Assembly (NCBI GenBank): GCA_000733355.1
Contig: JNVV01000034.1
Location: forward strand, 412,238 to 476,237
Direction: 5' to 3'
Origin: Falciphora oryzae
Lineage: Eukaryota > Ascomycota > Sordariomycetes > Magnaporthales > Magnaporthaceae
Length of the DNA: 64,000 nt
Shown here: positions 21,187-33,285 of the stretch, one piece after another
How positions within the stretch are numbered: position 1 is the stretch's first letter
Layout: every line of letters starts with the position of its first letter
Program-made: the position numbers and the translations under genes
The notes under the pieces: model-generated
The model's input: the letters and a program-made list of their open reading frames with translations, nothing else
Databases searched by the model: none
Told to the model about the DNA's origin: nothing

Positions 21187-22582
21187 TTTTAGATGATATT
21201 TCGAGCTCTAGATAAACAACAACGTGTCGATCTGTAGCAAGGGTTCGTTGTCAGATAGATAGGGCGCAGTCGGATTCCGTGCTTCAAGAGTCCATTCTTG
21301 GACAGGGTGCCGTTGGTGAGCCGCTCTGGTATGTTCGCGACGGTGTCTCTCAGGCGCAGAACCCCCTGGCATAAAGGATTCGCCGCGCCAGGAGGGGCGG
21401 AGCCGGGGGCTAGATAAAGCCGACCATCGTGATCCCCAAGATGGCCAAGCCGAGGTCGCGCAGCGATAATGGTTGCAAGTTCGGTGCGCTCTGCATACTC
21501 TGTACCGGTGTCCCTTTGTATGCTGCAGTGGCAGCGTCAGTTTTTCTGCCCAGGAGCGGGGCCGAGGCCGGTCCAGCAAACCTTGTGATAACCAAGGACC
21601 GCGCCGCATAGTTTCCGAACAAGCAATTCGCACATGTAACGTGTCATGGGCATACCGAGCCCTAAAGATTACGGACGCTGCCGCATCGTGCGCCCTTGTG
21701 TTGGCGATAAACACCGGTCCAGTGCGCCGATGTGTGTGTGTCCGTGGACCCGAGGATGGGAACCATTGGTATCCAACATTCGTCAGACGGGGCGTTGGAT
21801 ATATCAGCCGCGCTACTTGTTGCACGGTTTGACGACAGACGTCTTGACCCAGCTGACAACATTCTCCACTGACCGCCTCGTATTTGGGCTTGACCTGGCG
21901 CTCCAGCCCACGGCTCAAGTGCAGGCTTGGGGTTGCTCTGGACTGGGGCCTTTTCTGATCATGGTCATCTGAGAAAAGGCGGAAAGTTCGGCCGGGATCT
22001 AGACCTCCAGCGCAACTGAGACGGTGCGCACAACATGCGGCGTCGGGCCACAAGTATTCGGACGGAACACCAGAGGCGACGGTTTGTCAGACTGGATGAG
22101 TGAATTTTTCAGACTGCATAGGTAGTACCTTGGTATACCTGTTACACGATGGAAAGCGAAAGATAACGACGCTAGGAGAGATGAAAGGAGAAAACACACA
22201 AAAGAAAGCAGGACCAAAAAGGGAGGGATCAACAGAGAGAGAAACGCGAATACGGGAAAAAAAAGGAGAGGGGAAACGAACCTTAGGGTGACCCAAAAGC
22301 AAAATTAACAGATCATCTGAGCTTCGCTCCATGGTCCACCGCTATCACCTACCAAGCGTCACCGCCACCCGCCCGTGGCTTTCCATTCTTGGGCACCGGC
22401 ATGGAGGAGAACAGGCAACAGATACTGATAACCACTGCGAATTCCAGAGACCCTGATCAAGTCACAACGCTGCACGAGAAAACGTCGACGTGACCAATGT
22501 GCGACCAACAACCCGCGTTCTGTATTGCGTCGCGAATGGAGCCGAGTGCTTGTTGGGCATGCGAGACTGCCGGAAAGTCCGA
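21187..22582. other. Intergenic region upstream of the OPT gene
   Basis: The 281-aa minus ORF at 21208-22053 has no motif and looks fortuitous. A purine-rich tract (about 22150-22275) is the most visible composition feature; it is CT-rich on the minus strand. Confidence 0.45.
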
Positions 22583-23908
22583 CTAACGGATGCTCGAAGC
22601 CAATTGACCTGATCTCCCCGCCCTCGGTCTTGGCTGTATAGATCGAGGTGCCGTGTGGACATGGTGTTTGTGGTTTCCAGTCCAGGCGGCGGCGGCTGGG
22701 CGAGGTTTGGGGAGTGTGGGCTCCTGGTCAGAAGGCCGATCGACCTGCTCTGGAGGACAAGTGATGGAGGCACACGGCGGCAGCGTGACATATTGCTCCG
22801 ACTGGGTCGTCGTCGGCGGTAGATACCGTTGTCTCTGTCTCTTGGAAGCCGGCTGCTGAAGGTCCGACTGAGCTTGCAGTGCAGTCCGTCGCCGACCATA
22901 GCTGATCTGAAAATCTGGCGATGTGGACGACTGCGACTTCTGGCGCGCTTCCTGGCGCTTCTCGGGGCTCGGCTGGATCGGCGGCACCCCTGACACTCCG
23001 CGAAAGTGCTCTCGGAAGGCCGGGAGGCTGATATCCCTGAGTTGCCGATCAACCTTCGTGCTCTCGCAGCCCAAAATTCTCCTCCGCTCCCTGTACATCT
23101 TGGCGCACTCGGCCCGCTGGCACGAATGATTGCAGCAGAGGTGGCCCGAATGGCCCTCCACATGGCACTGTTCCATCTTGCGTATCGGAGTGTATCTGGA
23201 CCCGCCGTGTATAGTGATAGGGCCCGACTTGGACGAGCATGAGTCCATGGCACCGCGTCCGTACGTTTCGCTGGCAAGAGTAGTGCGGAGGGCTGGCTCG
23301 TGGTGTACAAAGCGTGGGGACTTCAGCGAGTACTTCTCCAGGGAAAGTACAGGTATCCTCGATAGCATATCGAGTACGAGGGAATCGTGCACCTCGCGGG
23401 GGTTCCAGGCGCTGGGCTTGGGCTCGACAGGCCGACTTGCAGGCGTGTTGTATTTTGCAAGTGCCGTGTTGTCGGAGTTGTCGATTGCAGCAGGTGCTCT
23501 GCTACTACCCCCAGCATTCCCTCGGGTCACCTCGGCGTGCTTCTTGGCGATGTCTGTCTGGATCCGAAGGGCCACCATGGCCGTAGATCGCAGTCGGTCC
23601 ACTTCTCGGAGTTCCAAGGCGTCGTTGGATGACTGGTAAACGTGGGACAGCGGATAAAGGGATTTTTCCATCGTTGGGCGGAAGATCAAAAGAGTCCTGG
23701 GCTAAAGGGGACTCACCGTCGACGCCTTGGGATCTGACTCTGCTGTGATGGAGGTGTCGTGGGCAACATCATCAACAGCTGTCGACCCAGTGACAGAAGG
23801 CGACCCAGTGACAGGAGGTTGATCGGGCGGTACCTGCCCGTTGCTGGTAGCTGCTGTGGAGTTTAGGCCGACATGACGAAGGGGCAACTGGACCAGGTCG
23901 CTGCTCAT
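22583..23908 (-). CDS. Unknown protein with a Cys/His cluster
   Basis: Exon 1 (23717-23908, ATG at 23906-23908) and exon 2 (22583-23632) join in phase 0 across an 84-nt intron (GTGAGT donor, TTTACCAG acceptor) to give 413 aa. The N-terminus is Ser/Thr/Pro-rich. A helix ALELREVDRLRSTAMVALRI follows the join. The centre has a Cys/His cluster (EQCHVEGHSGHLCCNHSC, then AECAKMY and LGC) that could bind zinc. The C-terminal third is Gln/Pro/Ser-rich and probably disordered. No family is recognised. The gene is divergent from the enoyl-CoA hydratase gene. The model is supported by in-frame splicing and by composition change at the intron. Confidence 0.62.
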
Positions 23909-25464
23909 TGTCAAGAAACTACAACACCAGACGGCTCATCCGACACGAGAGGCCGGTGACTTCAGTGCCCAGCCTTCAAGCCAAGCCTTCTTTCACCCCC
24001 TGCTGTTGATGACCCAAGTTGAGTTCCCGGGAGCAGTGCCGCTTTGAGAGAAGGAAAAAGCCAAGAGAAAATGAGAATAAAATAACGGACTCGAACTAGC
24101 GAACGGAAGCAGCCAAAGGCTGATAAAAACGACCGGACGACGAAAACAGCGGATGCTGTAACGCATTATGCCAGCCATATAGATAAGATATTAGATATAC
24201 AGGCTAGGAAACGCCACTGTCGCTAGGCTTTTTGAGCCCAGAGAACAGAAACCAAAGAGGAGAAAGTTAATACTGCGTTTCAAAGCCATCCCCCCACCAG
24301 ACACGATGCGGCTAATGCCCAGCCACGTTGGCGAGGTGAGGCGGACATGGTTGTCCACCTGCGTTCATCAAGCAAGACGACCGAGCCTGCACCTCGTCGA
24401 CTCGGTGCCCAGTCAGAAGGAGCTTGAAATGGCGCTGCCTCGCTGAACTTGTGAGCATCACATCGGCTTCGTGCTGCCAGAGCAATCACCTAGAAGCCAT
24501 CTCGTTCCCATATGCTAGGCAGGGCCGCCAGGCAAGGCTCAGCTTAGGGAGAGAAAGTGGGTTTGTGGTCAACCGGGACCAACGCCAGCCTCCCAAACTC
24601 GGAAGAAAGCGGCGGGAGCGAGGATGACCCCAAAAGGCAGGATGGGCCCGTGGCTCGCGAGGTAACCACAAATTCAGAGGATGTTGGCGCGGCGAGTTTG
24701 CCCAAATAACGGCGCTATGGAGGCGCTTGCCTTGTGTCCGCTCTCAGCGGCTGCGCCTCCTGCCGACCCAGAGAGAATGTTGGGGCATCACCGTGTGTTG
24801 ACCGTAGTATGGAAGTCTCTGCCGTTGGCAACTGCCATGGCTCGCGCATTCAAGGAGAACAACGGCGATGAAACTCACGTCAGGTCAATGGGAAAGGAGA
24901 CAGAGAAAGGACCTAATGGCACCGGACGCATACGGGACGCGCTTTCTTTGGTCTGTCTAAGGACAACTATGCCCATGATGCATCGCGACACTAGCGCCGC
25001 CTCCCCGACGGGGAGAGGACCACTGTCATCTAGACCGTTTGGCGTACCGCCACAAGGTGGCTGAAACTCGGTAGCCTTGCAAGAGAAGAAAGAGTAACAT
25101 GAAGTTCTCGGTTGGGATGTTAGAGTTGGCGGATCCAAAGGCCGGTATTGTTTTCCGCGTCGATGCTTCGTGGTGAGCGAGTTTTACTTTTGGTCGTGCG
25201 GTTCGGCGCCCTCCATTTCTTATTACGCTCGAATCGGCCGGCTCCACCGCAATTGACGCGACAGGGGTGTCGGCACGGACCCATTTGGACCGCCGGGATG
25301 TGACTGCGGGGATCCGAGGCTAGCCGCTATCAGTTGGAGCTCGATCAAGACGAACATCCCAGAGCCGAAAGACATTAAAACACTGGTGAGGCCGGCTCCA
25401 ATTGACTCGCCATCTCCACCCGACTCGCACATCCCTCTTTGCGCGCCGGCCCATTGACGACAGG
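23909..25464. other. Divergent promoter region
   Basis: This lies between the unknown Cys/His protein gene (minus) and the enoyl-CoA hydratase gene (plus). Short ORFs on both strands lack support. Confidence 0.5.
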
Positions 25465-26622
25465 ATGCTTCTACGGCCACGCCTTGTCTGCGCAGGAGCG
25501 GCGCGGGCAGCCGCCACAGCAGCCCGTCAAGCCCCCCACTCCCCCTCAGCTCCGCTGCGCCTGCTGAGCCTCGGCTGGCGCCCCATCGCCCGCCTCTACT
25601 CGACAGCCGATGACGCGAATCCGGGCCCGCTCATCCTCGTGACAGACATTCCCGCCCCGAACAGTGGACATATCCGAGTGCTGGAGCTGAACCGGCCCGC
25701 GGCCCGCAACGCCATCTCGCGCGCCCTGCTTACCTCTCTGCGCGAGGAGATCGACGCCGTCGGCTCACAGTACGATCCTACCACCGGCGACGAGATCCCG
25801 ACGCCGTCGTGGAACAAACGATTCGGAGGCACCCTCGGCGACGGCGAGAAGGGCCCGACGCGCGCGCTCGTCCTGGCCAGCGCTGTTGACACCTCCTTCT
25901 GCGCTGGGGCGGACCTCAAGGAGAGGAGGGGGTTTACACAGGAGGAGTGAGTCTATCCCGAGGGTTGTGCGCCACTGCGTCTTACATATCTGACTCGGGA
26001 CCTCCTCTTACCACGCAGGACGAACCAATTCCTTACCTCGCTGCGCTCCACCCTAGCCGCCATCGAGGCACTTCCCGTCCCGACCATCTCGGCCATATCC
26101 TCGCGCGCGCTGGGAGGCGGCCTCGAGCTCGCCCTGGCGACTCACTTCCGCGTCCTGACATCCAATGCCGCGGTCGGCCTGCCCGAGACGCGGCTGGGCA
26201 TCATCCCGGGGGCGGGCGGCACGCACCGCCTCCCGGCCGTGGTGGGGCGGGCGCGGGCGCGTGATCTCGTCGTCACGGGCCGGGTCGTCGGTGGGCCCGA
26301 GGCCTACTTCCTCGGCCTGGCCGACCGGCTAGTCGAGGTCATGCTCACGGAGGACGAGGCCGCCGAAGTGCCGGACGAGAAGGATAGGCAGGCGCTGCTG
26401 CTGGCGGCGGCGCGACGGGCGGCGCTCAGCGAGGCCGTCAGGCTGGCGGGAGAGATCTGCGAGGGAGGGCCCATCGCGGTGCGGGCCGCGCTGCAGGCCG
26501 TCGAGGCGCCGTCGGCGGAGCGCGAGGCGCAGATGTATGAGCGGGTGATTCGGACAGAGGACAGGAATGAGGCGCTACGGGCGTTTGCGGAGAAGAGGAA
26601 ACCTGTCTTCACGGGGAGGTAA
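25465..26622 (+). CDS. Mitochondrial enoyl-CoA hydratase/isomerase (AUH-like)
   Basis: Exons 25465-25946 and 26019-26622 join across a 72-nt intron (GTGAGT donor, ACGCAG acceptor, phase 2) to give 361 aa. The first about 45 residues are Arg/Ala/Ser-rich and lack acids, as in a mitochondrial presequence. The crotonase fold follows: IRVLELNRPAARNAIS, the oxyanion segment SFCAGADLKERR, then GGGLELALATHF and GLPETRLGIIPGAGGTHRLP, with the catalytic Glu region intact. The closest known group by these motifs is methylglutaconyl-CoA hydratase (AUH) of leucine breakdown; other mitochondrial enoyl-CoA hydratases cannot be excluded. An insertion (about residues 95-120) between the first strand and the oxyanion segment is typical of fungal copies. 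Confidence 0.92.
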
Positions 26623-27267
26623 ATCTTTTCAATACTGGACCCCGAGTGGACTGGTTCCCAGACGAATGCTTGTATATACACCCGTTACGACGGCAGAAAT
26701 TGGATGTTATCACAGTGACTACTGCACTCACTCAGCCAGGCTTCATGTCGGGTTCAGCCCCGCGGACTTCCGCAAGGGTCGGCGAGGATCAAACTGCCAA
26801 CAGCTTCTGACAGCCTACGCCCTTTACGTCCGGCTTTCTCTAGCCGGCCAAATGTCTGTAGAACCGGTAGCCTTCTACGACAATTGGTTTCCAATTTCAT
26901 CTTGCTGCTCTCGTGTTTTGGATAACGAGCGAATGGCACGTGGTTGGTGCGATCTGATCTCCGACAGTACGTCACTGCTCGGCTTCCAGCGCAGAGCTCG
27001 GCCCCGCCAGAGCTCCCAATGACATCACCATTACCATCATCGACCATCACTGCCACAAACGAGTGCGCCGCGGGAAGGAGCTAGGTAGGCCTAGGCGTTG
27101 GTATTTATGCTGGAGAGAGGTCCTCGAAACAACTTGGCTGCCCTTCTATTCGTCCTCCGACCAAGATTCCTTCGACACTCGATCCTCTAACAACAAAGCA
27201 ATCTGCAATCACCCACCTCGTCTCGACCTTCTACCACCCTCTCCACGACGACAACATACCGCCCGTC
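26623..27267. other. Intergenic region between hydratase and LEA-like genes
   Basis: Tandem genes on the same strand; the region should hold the promoter of the LEA-like gene. No ORF is supported. Confidence 0.5.
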
Positions 27268-27729
27268 ATGTCCTTCCTGTCCGAGGTCGCCGTCCGCCGC
27301 CTGTCCGCCGTCTCGCGCACCGCTGTCACAGCTACCGTCCCGAGGTCAGCATTCAGCACCGCCACTACCTTCAACAAGACCGCAACCGAGTCTGCCAAGG
27401 ATGTCCTGAGGAAGGCAGATCGCGCCGTCAGCGACAAACTGGTCGATGGCATTGACATCGCTGGTACGTGATCCAATGGCTACCAGATATTCGGGTTTCT
27501 TCGTTGCTGACTAGACCTTTATTTTTCGTTTCCCACAGCCAACGTCGGCAACAAGGTCAAGCAGGCCACCCAGGATGTCCAAACCGGCGCGGCGACGGGC
27601 AAGGCAGAGCAGTACCGCCGTGAGGCATCAGGCAAGGCGAGCGAGCTTGCGGGAGAGGCCAAGGGCAAAGCTTACGAGATGGAAGGCAAAGCCAAGGGCA
27701 CGGCCGAGGAGATCAAGAAGAATATGTAA
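27268..27729 (+). CDS. Small LEA-like mitochondrial protein
   Basis: Exons 27268-27463 and 27539-27729 join across a 75-nt intron (GTACGT donor, CCACAG acceptor, phase 1) to give 128 aa. The N-terminus (MSFLSEVAVRRLSAVSRTA) is a likely mitochondrial targeting helix. The rest is an Ala/Lys/Glu-rich amphipathic helix. Its 11-residue-type periodicity (KAEQYRREASGKASELAGEAKG, then KAKGTAEEIKKN) resembles late-embryogenesis-abundant or hydrophilin proteins. Such small fungal proteins are often stress induced and protect membranes or proteins on drying or heat. That role is inferred from composition. Confidence 0.82.
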
Positions 27730-29003
27730 AGTAAACGATGACTCTGGCATCTGTCACATGGTAGGGAACATGGGGGCCATGCTGGCCCTCTCCCGCCTCT
27801 TTCTGGTTTATCTCAGCTTTCGGTTAAACCCAAATGCATCCGCCTCCACTGTATTATAGAAGGTAAAATCCGGGGACATGGGGCGGTCCGGCGCAACAGT
27901 TAGCCACTTGAGATTCATTGACGACACTTTGACTTTCTCCAAAACGACGCGAATGGTGCCAAGATGCCAGATCCGGAGGCCGAGAGCTTCTCATATTCCT
28001 TCACTAACACGGCGCGGCGTGCTCGGCGACCTGCGATGGGAATACGGTGGCTGGACACATTTCAAGCTTCACTACCATGTAACGACCTTCCGCCGCGGAC
28101 ACCCACACGCATGCATTGCGGCGCATGAGTTGCCTCTGAGACTCATCTCCGCGCCTGGCCATGCCTGACTGGGGCTGCTGTGGGGCTCGACTCTCCCGCG
28201 GTCGGGTCTGCAGGCCACTCTATCGGGGCTTGGCTTGGAAGGGGCCTCAGGGTCCATCGACGTTCGGCCGATTCACCCGATTCTTGACGGCGCCGAGTCA
28301 ACCCCAGCGCATTGCGCGTGGCATGACGGGTCCAATTTCCCGCTCCCGTCTGCAACGTCCTGGGATCCTCATGGTTCGTCTTATTCTCCCGTCTTTTTGA
28401 CCTGCCTTCACATAAACTCTATTGCCCATAAACCCCTTTTTTTTGGACAGAACTCAATTCTTGTCGGCATTGCAGCCATCGCCAGCCGCCGCCTGCTCGC
28501 TATGGCGCGCATGCTGGAGGGAGACATCAACCGCTTACCACACCAACGCATGCGCCATGCAGCTCCACCACCGCCGCCGCCGCGGCTTGTGATCCGCACA
28601 CGCCCTCCTTGCCGAAAATTCGGCTGCGAGTCACGGGGTGAGTCGCGATAAAACAAAGCGGAGACCATCTGCGAGGGTGGCCATGCGACCCACGTTGCAC
28701 CCCCTATCCAAACGGCATGAGCCTCCAGGCGAAGACGCAATGCGTGGTCTTCCTGGAGGATGGCCTAGGGCCTGGCTGATATCGACCCCCGCGATATCGA
28801 GGACCACCCCGTCTTTTGCCCCAACTGCCCGACGTCGTATCGGCCCAGGATGTCAGCCCTGAACAATGGTGGTATCGCGGTATAAGAAGTGCGGGCGACG
28901 CCTGGTGAGGAGTGTGATCGTCTCTTGGTGGCACCTGCGACTCTCCCGTCTTCTGCCGCTTGTCTTCGGCCTCCTGGTGCCCCTCCCCTTCCCCTCCATC
29001 AAG
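27730..29003. other. Intergenic region upstream of the S28 peptidase gene
   Basis: No gene is supported. A TATA-like GTATAAGA at about 28879-28886 lies about 120 bases before the ATG at 29004 and may be its promoter element. Confidence 0.45.
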
Positions 29004-30819
29004 ATGAAGTACGTCTCGGCCGTCTCTCTGTTCCTGGCCCTCGCCGGCCAGGGCGCCACAGCCTTTCATCTGGGGTTCGACAACATGCCGCCTCCCCTTG
29101 GCTACGACGAGGCTATGGCCCAGCTCACCGGAAAGGCCAAGGAGAGCAAGCTGGATCGCCGGCGGAACATCCAAGTCGGTTATTTTAACCAGCTGCTCGA
29201 CCACTCCAACCCATCGCTCGGTACCTTCAAGCAAAGGTATTGGTGGGACACCACCTTCTACCGCGGCCCAGGCTCGCCCATCAGCATGTTCAACAACGGA
29301 GAGTCTGCGGGCGACGACTACCGGGGCTATCTCACCAACCGCACTATGGTTGGTATGATCGCCCAGGCGGTCGGTGGCGCCACCATCATGCTCGAGCATC
29401 GGTACTGGGGCCAATCATCGCCCTTCAGCGACCTGACCGTGCACAACCTGCAATACCTCACGCTCAACAACTCCATCGCCGACAACACCTACTTCGCCCG
29501 CAACGTCAAGCTGCCCTTTGACCCCGAAGGCAAAAGCGCCCCATCCAAGGCGCCCTGGGTCCTTACCGGCGGCTCCTATGCGGGCGCCTTGGCGGCCTGG
29601 GTCGAGCGCCTCGACCCGGGCACATTCTGGGCCTACTACGCTAGCAGCGGTGTTGTTGAGGCCGTCGGCGACTACTGGCGGTACTTCAGCCCCGTCCAGG
29701 AGGGGATGCCCCGCAACTGCAGTGCCGACGTGAGAAAGGTCATCGAGCATGTGGACAAGGTGCTCCAAACCGGCACTCCACAGGAGAAGCTGGCGCTGAA
29801 GACCAAGTTTGGATTTGCGGATCTCGAGCAGGATTCCGATTTTGGGGCTGCCCTAGCAGACACCATCACCTGGCAGTCCGTCGGCTTTAGCACGGGATAC
29901 ACCAAGTTTTTCAAATGGTGTGATTACGTCGAGGTAAGACGCTGCCTGCTCTTCAAGTTCGGGGTGTGGGGGAACCGAGCACTCAAGCAGTTACAAGATA
30001 TACGTTGCGCGCTAACCATCTCGGTTGTTTGGGAGCAACAGAACGCTCTCACCTCGGTCTTCCCGAACGCCTCCAAGCCGACTGCCGAGGGGGTTGGCCT
30101 AGACAAAGCGCTGGAGGGCTATGCCAAGTACACAAGGGACATACTGATCCCTGGCAAATGCGACCCGGCAATTTACGGCACGAACAACTCTGTCGCCTGC
30201 TGGAACACCTTCAACCTCACTGGTCCAAGCTACACCAATATCACCGTTGCGAATACCGTAAACAGGGCGTGGAGGTGGATGACGTGCAACGAGCCGTGAG
30301 TACAGATTCTGCTTCTCCTGTGCCCGCAACTGGCTAATAGTGACCCCTTTCCTCTGCCGCAGATTCAAATACTGGCAGGGCGGTGCACCCAAGGACCAGC
30401 CGACCATCGTCTCGCGCCTTGTCGACACCAAGTACTTCGACGACATCTGCGACCGCATGTTCCCGCCCGAGGTCGTCGATGGCAAGACGTACAAGCACGG
30501 CATCGCGCAGGGGCTCGACGTGGATAAGATTAACCGGTTCACTAAAGGCGGCTGGCTTTATACCAACTCAACGCGCCTGCTACAGGTCAACGGCGAGTTC
30601 GACCCTTGGCGCGACGCCACTGTGTCCTCGGTCAACAGGCCGGGCGGCCAGCTCGAGTCGACCGACGAGCACCCCGTCCTGCTCGTGGCCAAGGGCACCC
30701 ACTGCCTCGACCTGCTCACCCGCGATGGCGAGGACAACGCGGACCTCGGCAAACTGCAGGCCAAGGCGATCGCCATCGTGAAGAAGTGGGTGGAGGAGTT
30801 CCCCGGCTACAAGGCATAG
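29004..30819 (+). CDS. Secreted serine peptidase, family S28
   Basis: Three exons (29004-29933, 30042-30295, 30363-30819) give 546 aa. The signal peptide is MKYVSAVSLFLALAGQGATA, at the ATG at 29004; the open frame reaches back to 28866 without support. S28 motifs are in order: the start FNQLLDHSNPSLGTFKQRYW, EHRYWGQSSPF, the nucleophile in LTGGSYAGAL (Ser 191), the Asp in VNGEFDPWRD, and the His in VAKGTHCLDL. S28 enzymes are prolyl carboxypeptidase/dipeptidyl-peptidase types that cut after Pro; fungal members are secreted and act at acid pH. Several N-glycosylation sites are visible. Intron 1 (29934-30041) is 108 nt and open in frame, so a 36-residue longer form is possible if it is kept. 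The spliced form fits the family better. Confidence 0.94.
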
Positions 30820-31700
30820 AGGTAATATGAGATTTGCTATGTAAAAGCGTGACGATATGCGGACGATATATGATAGACTTTATTTTAATAGATATACTCC
30901 ACCCATCTATCTTTGCAATGACGCCCCTCTTGCCCATTCCCATCTCCGCCATCTCCAAGCCACACTGGCTTACTATCTCGTGGACACCTGCGATCTCTAC
31001 TCCAGCACAGAACAGGAGCTAGACCCGCGGACACATTGACCCGTTCCGTTCGTCCGCAGTCGCGGCACTCGTGAATTGGCACCTGCGTCCAAGGCGCAGC
31101 CTTCGAGCCTGGATATTTGCCGGGTGTGCGGCTGAGATGAATGCATGATGGCCGCGCGGTGCCTGTCGCCTAGTGCACCAACCCCCGCGGCTGGTGAGAT
31201 CCAGACAAGATCTGTTATAGACGGCAGTTGTGGGCAGCTCTCCGAGGGGTCGAGTCCAGAACAAGAACCGGCGCGTCGGAAGCAACCACACACCCACAAG
31301 CGCACTCCCCATCCCGGTGTGGTAGCCCTTGGCTCCCCGCAGGGAGGGGCATCGGCCCTGCGTAGGCTCCGGCAATGTCAAAATTGGCTGTAGAGTCGCA
31401 AGCCTGCTCTGGGTAAATACACCAATCTGCAACATCTCAGCTCCCCACATCGACATTATCCGGCGATGGCATCCCCACATCCCGGTTGATATGGCGCGGC
31501 AAGAAGATTATGTGGGTAAATGATCATAGCACATGAGATAGATAGGTAATTACCAGAGTGTGGTGCAGCCTCCTTCAGAGGCACCTGATGACATAAATAG
31601 ACCCTTTGTCCACGATGCCCAGATGCGGGTGCTGGTAATATGATCCCTAGGTGAAGAATTGGAAGGGTGTTTTTAAATCAGAAACCGCCAAGACAGAAAA
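30820..31700. other. Intergenic region between S28 and esterase genes
   Basis: No ORF is supported on either strand. It holds the 3' flank of the peptidase gene and the promoter of the esterase gene. Confidence 0.5.
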
Positions 31701-32555
31701 ATGCGTTTCGCGTCTGCCCTCGCGGCTGTTGCCTGTCTTTCAGGAGCGGCGCTTTGTCAAACAAAGCTCAAGTTCAGTAAAGTGGCCCAGTCTCCTATTG
31801 TCTGTTGGCTAGGTATCTCGAGAGGGACAAGCGATGAGCATTTTCTGACACTCAGCAATTTTTCCTACCCAACACACAGTGCCCTTGGGTGACAGCATCA
31901 CAGAGATCACCTGCTGGCGGGCGCTGCTGTGGGACAACTTGGTCTCCGCCGGCGTGTCGAGTTCGGTCCAGTTTGTGGGCTCGACGGCGAGCAACACGAT
32001 GAACTGTCGAGCCAAGGACGCCGCCTGGGACAAGCGTCACGAGGGTCACTCGGGATTCCTAGCCGTCGACATCGCCCGCAACAACCTGCCCAACTGGCTT
32101 CGCTTGAACCAGCCTGATATTGTTAACTTCATGCTCGGCACTAACGACGTTTCGCGCGGCAAATCGACGGCCGAGATCATCAATGCCTACACCAGCATCG
32201 TCACCCAGCTGAGAGGCGCGAACCCCAAGGTTAAGATAATCGTATGTACACTTTGCATCTAGCAACTCCGTTTCTTGTGCTCCTGCTTATTGACAACAAC
32301 CACAAAAAGGTCGACACCGTCATCCCGCTCTCGTTTGGTCAAGCCGGAATTACGGCCATCAACAACCAGATCCCGACGTGGGCCGCCCAGCAGAACAAAA
32401 CGGACTCCCCCATCTATGTCCTCGACGTTGCCACGGGATACCCGGCCAGTGCTAATCGTGACGGAGTCCACCCTAGCGCCCAGGGTGACCAGATTATTGC
32501 CTCCAAGCTGTCACCCCTGCTCATCCAGATCATCAAGGGGAGCTTGAAGCAGTAA
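31701..32555 (+). CDS. Secreted GDSL/SGNH esterase, CE3-like acetylxylan esterase
   Basis: Exons 31701-31776, 31880-32241 and 32310-32555 join across introns of 103 and 68 nt to give 227 aa. The first join (phase 1, donor GTAAAG) restores the Met of KLKFMPLGDSITE. The signal peptide is MRFASALAAVACLSGAALC. SGNH blocks are complete: GDSI (Ser 31), the Gly in GHSGF, the Asn in MLGTNDVSRG, and the Asp-His pair in RDGVHPSAQG. This order and the ITEITCWRALLW segment are typical of CE3 acetylxylan esterases, which remove acetyl groups from xylan. Substrate is inferred from the family. No carbohydrate-binding module is attached. Confidence 0.92.
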
Positions 32556-33285
32556 AAAGAAAGAAAAAAAAAACATATACCGTGGATATGGCAGGAAGAT
32601 AACATGCCGTCGGGAAGTGAAAAATTCGGCCTTCTTGCATGACACCTCATCTTCCGGCATGCACAAGCACTGCTTCCACGTGGTGTTTGTTCAGGATAAT
32701 GGATGCGGGAGTGTCCGCGGAACTAGTGGCATGGCGCGGTCCGGTCGGCCGGGAAGGTCGCCCACTCATCTGATGAGTTAACGGACGAATAAAAAAGAAC
32801 CTGAGGTAAAGGCAAAAGTCTTCCGTCACACAACGAAGCTTTTCGAGCTAGCAAGGGTCATCGGCGACCTCACGGCCTGAAACGCGAAGCCGCTGGTAAT
32901 AACAGCCGTATCCGCTGTCGAAGCCTCCAATCAGTCAAAGTTTGTTCTCGAAGCGGGATACTGCTGAGTATGTGGAAACCCGGTAGGTCGTTAGTCTCTC
33001 GGCCGCCGCGGCGGCCGATGCGAAGGCCATGACAGCTTCGTAGCCATAAAGCTTAAAATGTCACGGGCTCACGGGATTCAGCCCAGAGGCGAGGTGTCGT
33101 ATGGTTCGAGGAATGATTTATTTCATCATGCCACTCACAATTCGTCCCTTCTTTGTTTTGTTTGCATTTACTATTGGCTTATATTTACGAACCCGGACGA
33201 TGGGTATGCCTGCTGTAACTACCGTGTCGATATGCACTCCCCTATTCCAATGCTAGCTCTTTCATCACTCGTATAGCTAGATACA
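32556..33285. other. Convergent 3' intergenic region
   Basis: This lies between the 3' ends of the CE3-like gene and the AflR-like gene. An A-rich run follows the CE3 stop. No gene is seen. Confidence 0.5.

Noticed and set aside
21208..22053. 281-aa minus-strand ORF
   Set aside because: Composition is random-like (many Arg, Ser, His, Pro), with no domain or conserved start; it lies in the OPT upstream region.
24080..24110. GGACTCGAACT, resembling a reversed tRNA T loop
   Set aside because: The flanks do not form a T stem, acceptor stem or anticodon arm.
30099..30542. 147-aa minus-strand ORF
   Set aside because: It spans exons and an intron of the S28 gene on the opposite strand.
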